64,000 nucleotides of DNA from Terebella lapidaria. Lineage: Eukaryota > Annelida > Polychaeta > Terebellida > Terebellidae. The number at the start of each line of letters is the position of its first letter. Position 1 is the first letter of the stretch. The position numbers were made by a program, and so were the translations under genes. The notes under the pieces were generated by a model. That model was not told where the DNA came from. It saw only the letters and a list, made by a program, of their open reading frames with translations, and did no database searches. The stretch spans positions 34,234,651-34,298,650 of the forward strand of contig OX424558.1 in NCBI GenBank assembly GCA_949152475.1, read 5' to 3'. Positions 9,149 through 22,006 of this stretch are shown in pieces.

Positions 9149-11946
9149 TAAGATGGGCAGCTAAAACTCAGAGATTATCACTTGGTGTAGCATAAACAAT
9201 GTCATGTAATAAAGTGAAAATCTTTTAAAATCCTCAGGTGAAATGTAACAGCCTACAGCGCTCAAAATTCATGCTCGATGTACAAGATCACATTTCATGC
9301 CTGGTAAAGAGAAGGTCTCCAAGGTGTACTACTGTAATTTGCTCTCCTCACTGGTACCCCTTCATTATTTGTGTCTGGAGCCTGACACCCTACCATCCAT
9401 GCTGCCCATGACCCTGTAATCATGGTATCGTAGACACCCAATTTAACAGGTCTACAGGTCTTATCACAGTCAGTACCTTGAGGACACAAACTTAAAGAAG
9501 AGAGACATTCTTGGAAAGGAAGAGGCTCAGCCAAGCTGCTTCTATTTCCTGCAAAATTTTTCAAAACTGTGAACTGTGAAAGTAGTAAAACTGTGTGTCC
9601 TTGGGTCTCAAATGCATTTATAACTGGATGACATCAGGCTAATATATTCATGCATGTACTAGATGGAACTGAGATAATGAAATTTTCATGTTTTGACAAG
9701 AATTCACCCTCAAGTTGAACAATGACCTTTTAGAGTTGTCCCATCTTTTGGCATCGTGAGACACAAGAGGATGACAAGCGCGGGTGCAGAGAATGTGATA
9801 CCAAGGTTTCTCTATCGGTGGCTACTGGCTGGTGACGCCTGTCAGTCACTGTGACCCTGAATCGGAGTGGGGTTTAGCTCTAAAGATGTCCCCGGATTGT
9901 CGTCATCAGTCGAGAGGAAACCCCTCCACCCGACAGTGGCAACCTTCAATCCACGCGACTCTCCGAGCTGATATCAGGAACTAGATGCTACATATAGTAT
10001 AGCCCCGTGGCTTAGAACCTTTCAAAACTGTCCACAGGAAATTACAGTCCCCACGTAGCTTGCACACTGATTGTAGCCAACCCCAACTTTGCAGACCATC
10101 ATGCTAGAAAGATGCTAACAAATTGTTGTGTTTTGGATTATGCCAGTGGGCCCCACCAGGAATTAGGTCACTTCCTTTCTATTTCCAAGCTTTAATAGAT
10201 TGAGTGGTACTCCCGTCTGTTTTATGAGGCCATTTGCCTGATCCGCAACCATCCAGAAATTACTGCCAACCACTGGGTAACAACATTAGAATGTCTATAA
10301 CCATAATATCTGTATTAGAACTAAGGTACTCATTAGAGAATGCAAGTACACAGGCAATGAAACAACAGCTTATTGATCACATTCAAAGGTTGCTTTCTCC
10401 AGAAAAATGCCATAAATGCAGTATTTGTGAGAGCCCACTAAATGAGAGCATGATGGGTACATTTAGCTTATGGATTCTCCACCAATTTGTACATGTTTCA
10501 ACTTTCAAGAAGGATGAGTTTCCTCAATGATTTACAGCACATGTGATGAACTATCAACTTATAAGTTCAATGCATCAAAACAAACCTTTGAATCCACACT
10601 GAGAACTGCAGTGTGAAGTGAAATGTACCTACAAAACTTCAGAATGTACAACTTCAGCATCTCGATCATTTTGGTATGATGAAATTCGGTCAAGCAGTGA
10701 TTGACAGCATTTCCACATTGCCATGCCACTTCCTCATGTTCTTCAAGAAGACAACATTCAAGAACAGATTCGTGACCAGCTTCCTGAGTGGGTGGAAGTC
10801 CACATAAAAGGCCGAAGTCGCCCTGACAAAGTGCCGCGTGGCACGCCACCTGTTGCCATCTCTGGACAACTTGAGACATGAGCACGGACGGAATCGCGCT
10901 TCGTCTCCGCGGCGAGGAACGACAGAGTCACATCCGTCACCGGGCGACTCTCATCAAACACACGAGGAACTTGGAGCTCTACGTGTTTCCTCTTTGTGAC
11001 ATTTCAGGGGAGATGACTTCACAAGCACCGCGGACTGACGGACGGACAGGCGGGTGGACATCCAGACATATGCACCCATGCAAGGTCAAGGCCATTAGGA
11101 ACAGACGCAGTTTTGCATGTTGTGATGATGTCATGACAGGTAAACTACCAGGACTGCACCAAGGTACAGGGATATTCAAAAGTTCATACACTGATCGTGC
11201 TATGCTAAGGATGTAATAATTATGAGTCAGTTGGCTATCTTGCCGGGATAACAAGTTGTTGTTGTTTGATAATAGGCCTCAATTATGCAAGACTCCCGCC
11301 AGCAGAGTGGAGCCAGTTCTAGCAGCGATCACATTTTTGTGCAAACCAATCAACAAGCTGCAGGCTTCAGCACTACTGATAGGATCGGCATCTCCGCACA
11401 ATATTGTTTTTGTGCAAACTTTTTGTTCCAAATTCCTAGATGTTGTTCAGCGGTGCAAACACCATCAAGTAGGGAATATCTTGCAACAATGAACTGTTAA
11501 TTATGAGAAACTTTATCCTTCCATGGATGATGTACCTACTATTAATCATTCAAACAAACTTTGTATCTGCATCGATGGTCTACATAATGCAACTGATAAT
11601 GCTACACAAATGCACCTTCTCCCAGCAGTGATCACAGATATGCTTCAAACTGTTCTAACAGTTTAAAATCTAACCTTTGGCAACACAAAAGGATATTACG
11701 ATGTTCAATCTCAGAACGGGACCAATGATACACTGGCACTATGCTGTTATCATAAATACTGTTATTAACTCGGCAAAAGGGGCTTTCATGGCGACTAAAA
11801 ATAGAAGAATACTACAGAGTTCACACAAAACATAACGCGGGGAATGTCGAAAATAGATGGATCATTTCAAGCAGTGATTTATAAACATGATAAATTGCCG
11901 ATGCTACTCAGTCGGCTCAGCACATAATAGCTTTTTTTTCTTTCAG

Positions 11947-12175
11947 TGACTGTAAAGTTCATGACTTTGACAATGACACTACTCCCTTGGCTTGGTCACG
12001 TATGCCGAATTTAAATGGAAGCTATATCTATCCTTCTATAGATCTATTACCAGCCTTACATCCATCAGATCAATTTAAGATGAACCATCAGTATCATAAT
12101 TATATCTTACCCGAAATCCATCCAATTTCAATTGTTTCAATTGTCAATGATCAAGTTCAGACGAAAAATCCATAA
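11947..12175 (+). CDS. Candidate terminal exon open only in unit 1 (unproven)
   Basis: A strong acceptor (eight T, then CTTTCAG ending at 11946) precedes a frame, entered after one base, that is open for 75 codons to TAA at 12173. In unit 2 (near 34905) the acceptor tract is altered and the frame has early stops. In unit 3 (near 56258) the frame is the same until element C interrupts it at 56412 and supplies a stop within a codon or two. The pattern fits a lost exon, or DNA that was never constrained. No domain recognised. Confidence 0.18.
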
Positions 12176-14448
12176 AAGGCAATGTGAAGACCGATTAAAC
12201 CCCCGAATAAGACCCCCCAAGTGAGAGGAACATGTTACAAGCTTTAAAATCCCAGGACCTGTCAAATTAATCCCCCTACGCCTGAACCAGGGAGGCCAGA
12301 TAAGCAATCTTGTGCCACCCAGCACACTCCGAGCTATCGTAACAATTAAACTGTGGAAGGAGCTAGACTGCCGCCATTATCGCCATGGCAGCCCAAACCT
12401 AAAGCCCGGTCAGGTCATAGAAAGTGTCTTCATGTATTCAGACTTACTTTCAACACCATTACTGCAATTACTGAAGGGTCAGACACATGTTCTGTGCAAT
12501 ATGGCTCCTTGGAATTTCAGATAATTTTCGTTTCGGAAGAATCAACATTCAATCACACTGATATACAAAATACATATTATTTCCACTAATTGCATCATGC
12601 AAAAGTATTATAGGTAACACCCTCCATCCTTTGCCAGAATTGCAGTTTGTACATTGACCCCAGAATTACATGGCGACATAGCCAAGTACACAGTAGTATT
12701 TGACAAGTTGCATAAATTGCTCCATCTAGTACCCTTGAAAGACTGTGTGAGTGTCAGCCGAACCAACATTAATCCATCACAGTGGAAGGACTGTCCACAT
12801 TCTATCTAAAGTCCCATGGTGGCCGGACCGGACAGTTATAATCTCAGGTTATCTGTTTAGTTCCACCTCGAACTGTCAACGAGTGGTCGCCAACAGAAGG
12901 GAAATCTCCGACACAACACACAGAGCCCGCTCAAACCTGATTTATTTCCCATCAATTCCATGCTAAGCACCGGCCCAAAAAAATCATATTTACATCCATG
13001 CCCCAGTCTCATCAAATCTTGCTTGACACACACTCTACACAACAGTCATATCCCTTGTATATCTACGTAGTGTACATAATTGTCATTCGCTATTCACACA
13101 TTATTATTGCTTAAACAAACATGATTTCGTTAAATCAAAAACCCATAAGAAGTTTCTGGTGGTAGTGAATTGTCGCCCATCATCGGCAGCTGTTGTCCGT
13201 TCTATCCAATGTATCACACTTACCTGTCCCATGTAATGTGTAAATGCTATGTTCAAAGCGTGTACGTGTGTAGTGTGTACCTCGTGTGTTGTGGTGTGCG
13301 CTTGTTTACAGTATTTCAACGCACTCACCCGAAAGAACAAAGAAAGAAAATTCATGTAAGAGAAGTTTATGATTCAAATACATTATAGTTGAAACATACT
13401 AGTATTAATATATATTTTTATCAGGAAAATTTCAATAGTTGAAGCGGAAAATGTAAAAAAAATTTCAAAAATTTTGCTGCATGTTCAGTAATGTGAATGT
13501 ATTTGAGCATTGTTGAGTAATATGTGCTGTGAAAGTGCGGACATTCTCACACGAATAACATTTTTTTCGATGACCGCTGGGTCCACACAGCATTGGTGAC
13601 AATATGTTTTCCGGGATTTCCAGACTGGGTAATTTCCTGTATTCTCCAAAGATCTTTCATGTTTTGCTTGCTGCCCAAGTTTGGCTTCTAAAGAAGTTCA
13701 AACACAAAACAGCTCAATTCTATCAGACAAGCTTTGATGACCAAGTGGTCAGTATGCAAGGCTTTTCAGGATTTCTAAACAGAATACAACCTCAGGAGTG
13801 GACCCCAACCCTAGCAATTCAATGCATACTGTTCAACTTCCAAGTTTCCCAGTATAGAATGTTTATAATGTGGCATTACTGAGAGCATAGAACTAAATTC
13901 TACAATCAATATGTCAAGTATATCAAGCTTGACTACTCGAATATTGATCTTGATATATTACATACACAATATTACACATGATATTTAGATTCCGATACAG
14001 TTCATAACTTTACACACAACCCATCTCAGCCTTGATATACACACATGATTGGCATTATACAATGTATACACTCTCTCGCAATGACTTACAAGTGAAGTCA
14101 TAAAACAAATAGTTTCCACGTGTCTCCACCGCTGCTGTGGGGTGTTCATCTAATGAAAAACATACAACTGACATTTCTATGGTGACAAAGAGCACAGTCT
14201 GCCATACATACATAATAGATGTCCCCTCAATCCCCCCCCCCCCCCTTCCCCCCATCCAAAGACGTAGAGGAAACTGACGATCTTTTCCGCATTACGTCAT
14301 TCCACAAACGACATAATATCTAGAAGGGAACTCATTATTATGATGAGGTTGGCTATTATGCTGATCTACTTGACATTTCATGGATTTTTAATCTTGCTCA
14401 TAGCAGGCTAACTGTGTATCCATTTTTTCGACTACCATCCCCCTTCCA

Positions 14449-14481
14449 CCCCCCCCCCCCCCCCACACACACACACACACA
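14449..14481 (+). repeat. Poly-C run joined to an AC microsatellite
   Basis: Sixteen C followed by about eight AC. The same place in unit 3 (about 59909-59937) has slightly fewer of each. Unit 2 (37456-37473) has only the C run. Confidence 0.9.
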
Positions 14482-16100
14482 TTCTTCCGACATCATTTCT
14501 AGAACATTATATACCACATCATATATCAGTATATGTAGAGTATAATCAGTATATATATCTATGAATTCAAGCTGGATTTTATTCCACCAGCACCTCAAAC
14601 GCCATACATATGCATGTCATGCCTGGATACAATCCATGAAAACTCATCCCATGAAATTTTGATGGGTTCAAAGCATGCACCGAAGGAGATAATCTCTACA
14701 AGAATGGGATGTCTGACTCTCACACAATCCATCACATCACCCTTGGACCTGATTCCCGCATACCCCCTTCCGACCAGCACACGCATAACAATGCTGTTGG
14801 AAATTCATCGATTCTGTCAAAGCGATGAACGGTCGCCATTGGTTTAGCGGATGTTCCCATACAGATCGGGGCACATCCATGATTGGCTTTCACATATCAG
14901 GGAGTGTTCATTGATCAATGCGTATTCGATGAACTCGAGTTTTTTATATTCTACTTTTAAGGGGAAATCAGGAGTGGAATGGTCAATGCATGCAATATTC
15001 TGAGCAGACATCAACCACTTCTGACAAACTGCCAATGACACACTTGTGCCATGAAGGAAGGTGAGATTTCTCAATATGACACTGAAAGTCCATGTTGAAA
15101 TGTGAAGTCCATGGACAGCATCGATATCTTATTCTAGTTTTTCTATTCTTCTGTTTCATGCTGACTCTCAAGTTTTATGCATTTTTTTGATGGACTTACA
15201 AGTATCCGCTTATCTTCTGTATATTATGTATGCAAAAAGTTACCTCCACCGATAATTATGATTATTATAATCTGTCTTTTCCATTAAGGTGCACTTAAAC
15301 AATTAAACAAGTGCACTTCAAACCCTGACTGATAATTTATATGTATCATGCATGGTTATACAGTTACATGTAATGTGACAATTCCCAGCCAAAATCTGGA
15401 ACATTTAAGAGCTCATTTACTGACATGTAACGCTTTCAACTTATGAATGCACACCTGGCCAGAGATATGCCACTTGTCACTTGAATGACCAATCAGAGCT
15501 GCTTCACAGTGTCTGCAGGTGGCGAATATTGCCCTCAAGATGACAAAAATTGTGTCAATTCTCATCACATCACCCAGCTACTAATTCGTTATATAACCAC
15601 ACACTGAGTAGGTTCTTATAATTATCCTCATAATACTTAGTAATTGACATGATTACATAACCAAGGAAGTTCATAGTTCACCTATCCTCAACACACACTT
15701 GTCACCTCCTACAGAAGATAATACAATGCTGCAGTAATGCATAGAAACTCAATACTGATACACTGTATAACCAACTCCATTGCCTAGCTTTTGAAACCAA
15801 TGAAACATTAAAATGTCAGCACACAAGTGTTATTCTATGTCATGAAAGTCAGAAAAATACACAGTCATGCAAGTGAAAGTAAATGACAAAACATCATGCA
15901 TTTCAAAGCAATCGCATAAACTGCAGACTTTGTTTTGCACGAGATAACATTTGAATGCAGAACAATATTAAGCAGTTAATTTTGACTCTGCATGAATGCA
16001 TTTCACCCACGATTGATTGTATGGGGGTCGCAGGTTGCGAAATTCTTTAGATCAAAAACTTTCCCTGCGACTGCTTTTTTCCTCTCTTTTCTCTATCCAG

Positions 16101-16341
16101 TGAAGACTCTTTACACAGTGGATATAAATCAGACAGATCCGTTCTTTCCAATCAACTCGTATTATGCAATCTAACTGGAACTTCTGCTACCTCAAAGAAA
16201 ACATCACCACGGCAACGAGACAACAATACTCTCGCATCAAGCGGAGAGCCGTCAATTCTCACCAACTGTGAGATTGCTACAGTCCAAAGCTGTCTCATCA
16301 ATTACCACAGTAGTGTAGATTTCACTGGTGTGGAAGACTAG
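16101..16341 (+). CDS. Candidate terminal exon, unit 1 copy (unproven)
   Basis: A strong acceptor (TTTTTTCCTCTCTTTTCTC then TATCCAG, ending at 16100) is followed after one base by a frame open for 79 codons (start EDSLHSGYKSDRS), ending in TAG at 16339. Units 2 and 3 keep the acceptor and read 83 codons to a TGA. The peptide is hydrophilic and rich in Ser, Thr and Asn, like an intracellular tail, but matches nothing I know. Between units I count about seven replacement and two or three silent changes, close to neutral expectation. It is the best-conserved such frame in the window, yet still weak. Confidence 0.25.
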
Positions 16342-16402
16342 TTTACAAACTGACCCTAATAAGGCTGTAAATTGTGTTCTTCCCACGTGCGTGCTAAATA
16401 TA

Positions 16403-19400
16403 TGTTGCATGTAACATTTATAATGTTGTTTCTAAATGCAGCAATGCAAATGTCAAACATAGGAAGCTTCTGAATTATCGGTATCCAAACTTAAAATACA
16501 ATTTTGTCATTGCAAAACTTGTACATCACATATGAATTTTGTTGAAATTTTTTTTCGCACAAATGAAATTTTTGTTCTACAGAATTTGCTGCACCTATAA
16601 ATTTCAAATGATTCCCAACCCAATATATTAGACCCTGTATCTCCAGCCACTGGTCGGTGAAGGAGAATGTGTTACACGTCCCAAATGACCACGACACTGT
16701 AGACGTCATCCACCAGAACTGTAGAGTGAACTATCAGCGACCAATTTGCCAACTGCCACCTCCGATGTCAAAACCCCTAAATCACGACTTGCACAGTCTC
16801 TCTTGCTGTGGACTCTCTCTCTCACTTGAGAGTGCCACTCTCACTTCAGCAAAGTCCAGTTCCAAACGGACTAATGCAGTGGAAACACTGGTCAAGTCTG
16901 ACTGGACAATAAGAGAAGACGGAACTACAAGTCGTGTTGACAGGTCTGCAACTATAGTTAGATGTGATCTTGCGAATAATTAGTTTGACTTCCAACGTGT
17001 GCAACGGTGGGACGATGTGTTTGTCTGACTTCATGGTGGACCCCCCCCCCCCCTCTTGATGAGATGTGACATAACTTGCTTGAGAAGAAAACTTTAGTGA
17101 TTTCTGCTCTTTATATCTATCCATATAGTAAAATATTGAGCAAATTCATTCTTTATTTCTTTTTGAGATACAACAAATAGAATTGCCCCCATTCCACTAG
17201 TATGGCATCATTATAATGTTCACTGCACACTTCCTACACATCATAACCTATGTGCAGTACCAATTTTTCCACCCGTGTTTTTTTTTACTGTACCACTAAC
17301 CTACACACTGACAGTCTGACACCCGGCTGATATAACATTTACAGATAAATCCGTTAGCTGAATACCTGGCCCGAATTATTTTTCATCACTCGACATGAAG
17401 ATATTGATACGAGCAAAAAAATTCCCATAAAAATATGACTGTTCCAAATATCAAAAGAGAAAAGCTCAAAAGCCGCCATGAAAAAGTAGTTATTTGTCCC
17501 TGTAAAAAGCAGAATCAATGTGTCTGGCCTTTTAGCGGGTGGCAGAAAGTAAGCCAAAGTTGTATCTTTGCAGGTTATCTGCGTGTAGAACAGCCCTGAC
17601 ACAGGTAAGAGTCTCGTCTTTCTGATGTCGAGCCTCGGGAAAATGATGTATCCAGCTAGGCAATTTAGTCGAACATCAAGAGTTTGACGGATGGGCAACA
17701 CTCTACCATATTGTAGGGTAGTACATGCTATATACCTGAGGATGGGAAGGGACTAATGATAGCGGAAATATCTTGGGATGAGTGTGTCAAGCTGAACATG
17801 CAATATTGGTAATCTAAGGAGAGACACAATCCTGGAAAACTAGAGTGAGGCACTGAGAGCCAAGAACTGAACTCCAGCACCGAAGTTGGTCGTTGAAGAT
17901 GGCTGACTGCAGGAGTTTACTCAGTGCGTTTATAATGTACTTGACAATAAACCAGTCGCAGTGCCTCTATCTACAAAGGGTTGAGATCTAACAATCTTAA
18001 GGTCATTATAACCATGATAACTGGCCCCTTTGTTTGCCCACTCTCGTGCTATCATATTTTTCTGCACAATTGTGAAAAATGCTGCCTTTTATGGCATAAT
18101 TGGTAACCAATTGAACTAACAGCTATGCCATATCTAGAGTATCTTTTTATGTGGGACGAGATTCGATCCTAGAGTCTTTGTTTCTGATACTGTGTTTTAT
18201 AGAGTGCAGGATCATCTAGAAAGAACTCTACAATAACTGTGCCAATATCGTCCCCAACCTAGACTGCAAAATGATCTTATTAATATATTATATTACCATA
18301 ATGCTACTGGTGCCCTATTTCTCTTTTCATTTCAATACAATCGAGATAACATTGTATCATATAAACACTGCAATGGTCGCGTGACCTTTCCCGAAGGACA
18401 TAAGCTACGCCAAACATGCTGACCAATTCATCGCTGGAGGGATCAAACTTCCATCGACAAGGATTATATTTGTGACATGTCAGACTCAAGGTCTCAGTTC
18501 ACTTGTGGATAGATATTGAATGGGCAGTAAACTACTTCATAATGTCCGGGGTTTTTTGGCTCTACTAAATTCAATCTCAATCATCTTCCACATCACAGAA
18601 ATGTAATGTTATTCAATCACAATGTCACATACAATCACATTGTATTCACATGAATATGAAATGAATAAGAAACATGAAGACATGAATTTTATGATGCTAC
18701 CGAACTTCAAATCCACTTTCCACTAAATAATGGCCCGCTTGCAGGGTCTATGATATACTGATAAACGAAAGGGCGTGTTTGTTGTTTTTTATTCGCCGCC
18801 GGCTGCAAACATGTCAGTCGTCAGTGATGTAATTACAGTCGCGTCCTGTGTCCACCAAACTGGATTATCAAGGACAACCTCCGCCTGGTCCTGTCTTCCT
18901 CAGGGATCAAACTTTATTCTGTTAGTCACTGCCCCGGACTCTCTTTGACTGCTACTGACAGTTCCTTGACTGACATGAAACAGATTGGAGACAAAAGTTT
19001 ATCCACATTATTACTGCTGTGCACTTGTCTTCGCGTGGGGGTGTAAACGCATGTAATGTCGATTTTCAGACTATGTTCCAGTCCGTTTTTTTAAAAATGT
19101 TTCAGTCCTGATATTTTTTATTTTCTCACTGTCTGAAACATTGTTTAATATCATCGCATAAAAACATCATACATCGCAGCAAATATGGCTGATCTGTTGA
19201 AAAAACAAAATCTTCTCTCCCAAATTCATAATGACAATACACTTAATTCCATATAAATTCCATATTACTGGTAATTCTGTTGAATAATGTCTTAAAACAA
19301 GTTCCCTTTTGCAACTGGTCATCATGCAAGGGTCTTATTCTTGTAATGCTATTTTATTTTTCTTCTCTTCATAATTAACTTCTGCATACAATTACATTGA

Positions 19401-20092
19401 TTACTGGTATCAGTGAAGCAGCTTTGATGTGCGAGTCTGTGCCGAATTGTTACATGGAAATGTCAAAGGTTTCAGCCTGGCAACGACATTCTAGTTGCCA
19501 TGGCGATCACCTTGTCAGAGCTCGGAATAGCTGCAGAAAAAAATTTGCTTCCCCTTCCTTCCGTCACCAACACGCAAAGCCACTAGTCAAGATTGTGGAT
19601 TGCAACGTCAGATGTGTCAACACAACATAGAACTTATTCTCCAACCAAATACTGTTTTGATGAGCAAAGTTGGAAGATAATAATAATTTCATGATGTATA
19701 TTATATTATCATTGAAACTATAATTCAAAAGAAAAGAAGTGATGATGTATTAGCAAGCAAACTCTGCAACAATGCGTTTGTAGTTTTTCTGTCTTTTTAT
19801 CTATACATAATTATGTAGCTTCAAAGTTCTGCATGAATTCTGTCTGCATGTCATTTTCTTTGTGATATATTATTGCAATCAAAGGCAGAAATTAAAAGTG
19901 AGTTTCACTTCTTGCAGCTTCACTTGGATCACACGTTACTGGTATTTTTTGCTGGTGATCTATTAGTTCCATATAAACGTTGGTGTTACAGCAGTCATTT
20001 TCCTGCAGATATTGCATTAGATATACATTTGCCACATATATCTGAGTCTACTGCTATGTCTGCGTCAGCGACATAACTTTGGCAGATTTGCC
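16403..20092. other. Core DNA at the tail of unit 1, no confirmed gene
   Basis: Matches 40446-43089 plus 43813-44790, and 62591-64000. Unit 1 is the outlier here: units 2 and 3 resemble each other in the first 1.4 kb, and unit 1 has a poly-C run (17041-17053) replacing sequence they share. An acceptor-like CAG at 19413 precedes a frame open for 71 codons to 19630. In unit 2 the same frame ends after 39 codons. Confidence 0.4.
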
Positions 20093-21278
20093 AGAAATCT
20101 GTCGAGATTCTATGCAGCAACAACCACCAGAATTCCGCAATTATTGCATTTACTTTCCAATAAAGTCGCTACATGATACATTTCTCTTTTCGCTCGTGGT
20201 GGCATCTCTCCCCAGTGGCTGGCAACACCAGTGGGCAGAATTAGAATTCCTCTCTCATTTTAGATCAGCGGGCAATAACAGCTTCCAGACGTATGACGCG
20301 TCAGTGGTTGCAGAAGAGAGAATTGGTTATTCTTCGCTATAGCTCTGCGTAAAGTATGCAACGTGTAAGCACGCCTGAGGAACGGGAGTCGTTCAAGTAC
20401 AAAAAAAGCTCTGGATGTTCATGGCAGAAGGCAAAAGAAATTTCCACATAACGAGCCAAAGATGAGCCACGCAGGAAAATAAAAATATACATGTATTCGG
20501 AAATAAAATCAGGATGATCTATCCATCCATTTTCTCCCGTTCAAGGAAAGATCAAACCACCGACAGCACATCTGGATCACCCGCAAATGTTTACATTCAA
20601 TGGACGCCACTTGCGGAGTTTTTATGGGTACGGCAATGTGAAGTATATCCAGTGTGCATCTCCAGCTTATAAACACATACATGTATGATGGTGACGATGG
20701 GTAAAACTAACCATGCACTCGCGGTTCGGAAAGCTGCTCGAAAAAAATCATGGTATGGGTGGAGCATACGTGAATAACCCACGTACCATGGAGGATTGTT
20801 TGTCTGGAAAGATTTGACAGTTTTTGTGATGATTGTTCAACTCAAGTGTGATCCATGAACACTCTAGATTGTTTACACCTTATTGTTTTTCCCCCAGTTG
20901 ATAATACTCATGCAATACCTTTCTCCCATATAAAACACTTCATTACAAAATCTATATATCCATGAGCTTGCTCTCGCTCATTCCCTATTTACCACGATGA
21001 CGACAAAATATTGTTTTTTTAGACAGAATTCCATCGATAGAAGTAGCCTCTAATAACATTGCAGAGGAGAACATTGTATCATGTCTGAGTTTGGCAGCTA
21101 ATCAAGTCCTTCTCAAGGTTGTCACGAGAATCATCAGACCCAATCACACAGTACATCTTTAGAGACATACAAGTATATTACATGGAGATGTGAACAGTAG
21201 AAATGCCACGACAACAAACAATAGTGACTAGACACAGATCTAGGAAAGATTCTAATCGTGGTTTGATATGCACACCTG
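20093..21278. other. Core DNA at the head of unit 2
   Basis: Nearly identical to 44791-45960 of unit 3 and clearly more diverged from 1-460 plus 1970-2747 of unit 1. An acceptor-like CCCCAG ends at about 20215, and the following frame is open to TAG at 20340-20342, ending GYSSL (a possible PDZ-type C-terminus if it is coding). Polyadenylation-like AATAAA words lie near 20478 and 20503. Confidence 0.4.
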
Positions 21279-21293
21279 CCCCGGCGAGAACGG

Positions 21294-21730
21294 TTCATGA
21301 ATAATTCATGAACTATATGTGGTTCATGAATTGTTCATGAACAATTCTTGAACTGAACTTGAACTCTTCCAAATATATGTTCATGAACTGCAGAATTCAT
21401 GAACAAATTATAACAGTTCATGAACTGCACACAAAATTCGAGAACAGTTCATGAACCTTATGAAGTTCATGAATAAGTTCATGAATATTATACAATAAGT
21501 AGAGATGAAGAGACAGTTCATGAACATTTGATGAATAATCTGTACTTGTTCATGAACTTGAATTCAACAGCACAGGATGTTCTAGAAAAGTTCATGAACT
21601 TTAATTAAGCATTGTGAGTTCTTGAATTATTTGGGTCATATTCTTGAACTGTTTGATCATGACTGACAGTGTCAGTATGTGTTCATGAACTTTATTTGAT
21701 TCTGTTCATGAAAAATGCTGAACTTCATTA
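21294..21730. repeat. Left array of TTCATGAA palindromes
   Basis: Irregularly spaced copies of GTTCATGAAC and one-base variants such as TTCTTGAAC, with spacings of roughly 10-40 bases and short AT-rich spacers. Because the word is its own reverse complement, both strands carry the array. Confidence 0.85.
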
Positions 21731-22006
21731 TACTTAAATGTTTATGTACATGTAATACATCTATTAAAATATCACACTTTGATTATTACAATCAGCAGGA
21801 TCAGTGTTTCATTTGCATTCTCCCCACACATTCCCTTCTGCAACATAATGCGTCTTTTTTCCTGGCAGCATTTTGCATCAGCCTTCAATAAAAGTGTTAT
21901 TGTGGGATTAGAGTAGAAGTGTATGGGAGGGAGGGGGGAGGGGGGGGGGGGGTAAAGGGGCTAGTACTGTGGTTTGACCGGCAAGAGTACATTTCCCCTC
22001 GAGGCA

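Larger units (their letters stand above)
6852..12095. other. Core DNA of unit 1, middle part, no confirmed gene
   Basis: Matches 27517-28485, 29174-30862 and 32421-35060 in unit 2, and 48721-52002 and 54549-56411 in unit 3. It holds poly-C runs near 8382-8393 and 8436-8450, the conserved block 8550-9100 with a perfect CRE, a TCTG/TC microsatellite (9121-9148), and several frames of 40-110 codons that are not kept in all units. From about 8.1 kb onward unit 1 is close to unit 3. Confidence 0.4.
12096..16402. other. Core DNA of unit 1, near-identical to unit 3
   Basis: Matches 35060-39618 in unit 2 and 57561-61860 in unit 3. By eye the unit 1/unit 3 pair is about 99% identical, whereas unit 2 differs by indels and many substitutions. 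It contains AT-rich stretches, poly-C runs at 14230-14244 and 14449-14464 with an adjoining AC repeat, and the candidate exon at 16101. I see no RNA gene or full-length coding gene. Confidence 0.45.
1..20092. repeat. Tandem unit 1 of a 17.4-kb macro-repeat
   Basis: Direct-repeat unit. Sequence near position 8 (TGTCGAGATTCTA) recurs at about 20100, and from there the two stretches run in parallel for the whole unit. Anchors shared with units 2 and 3 include the CRE-bearing block (9069, 30442, 50867), the pyrimidine tract ending at 16100 (39305, 61558), and the block near 13600 (36590, 59080). Removing three private insertions (about 2.75 kb) leaves about 17.35 kb. The window begins inside the unit, so its natural boundary is unknown and the limits given are arbitrary phase points. 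Confidence 0.95.

Noticed and set aside
16657-16983. 108-codon plus-strand frame, similar frame in unit 3
   Set aside because: It starts at GTG, not ATG, and a CT-repeat length change puts unit 2 out of frame. No acceptor sits at the start.
17354-17701. 115-codon minus-strand frame with a hydrophobic middle
   Set aside because: Units 2 and 3 both have a stop in the first half and different C-terminal frames. No splice signals support it.
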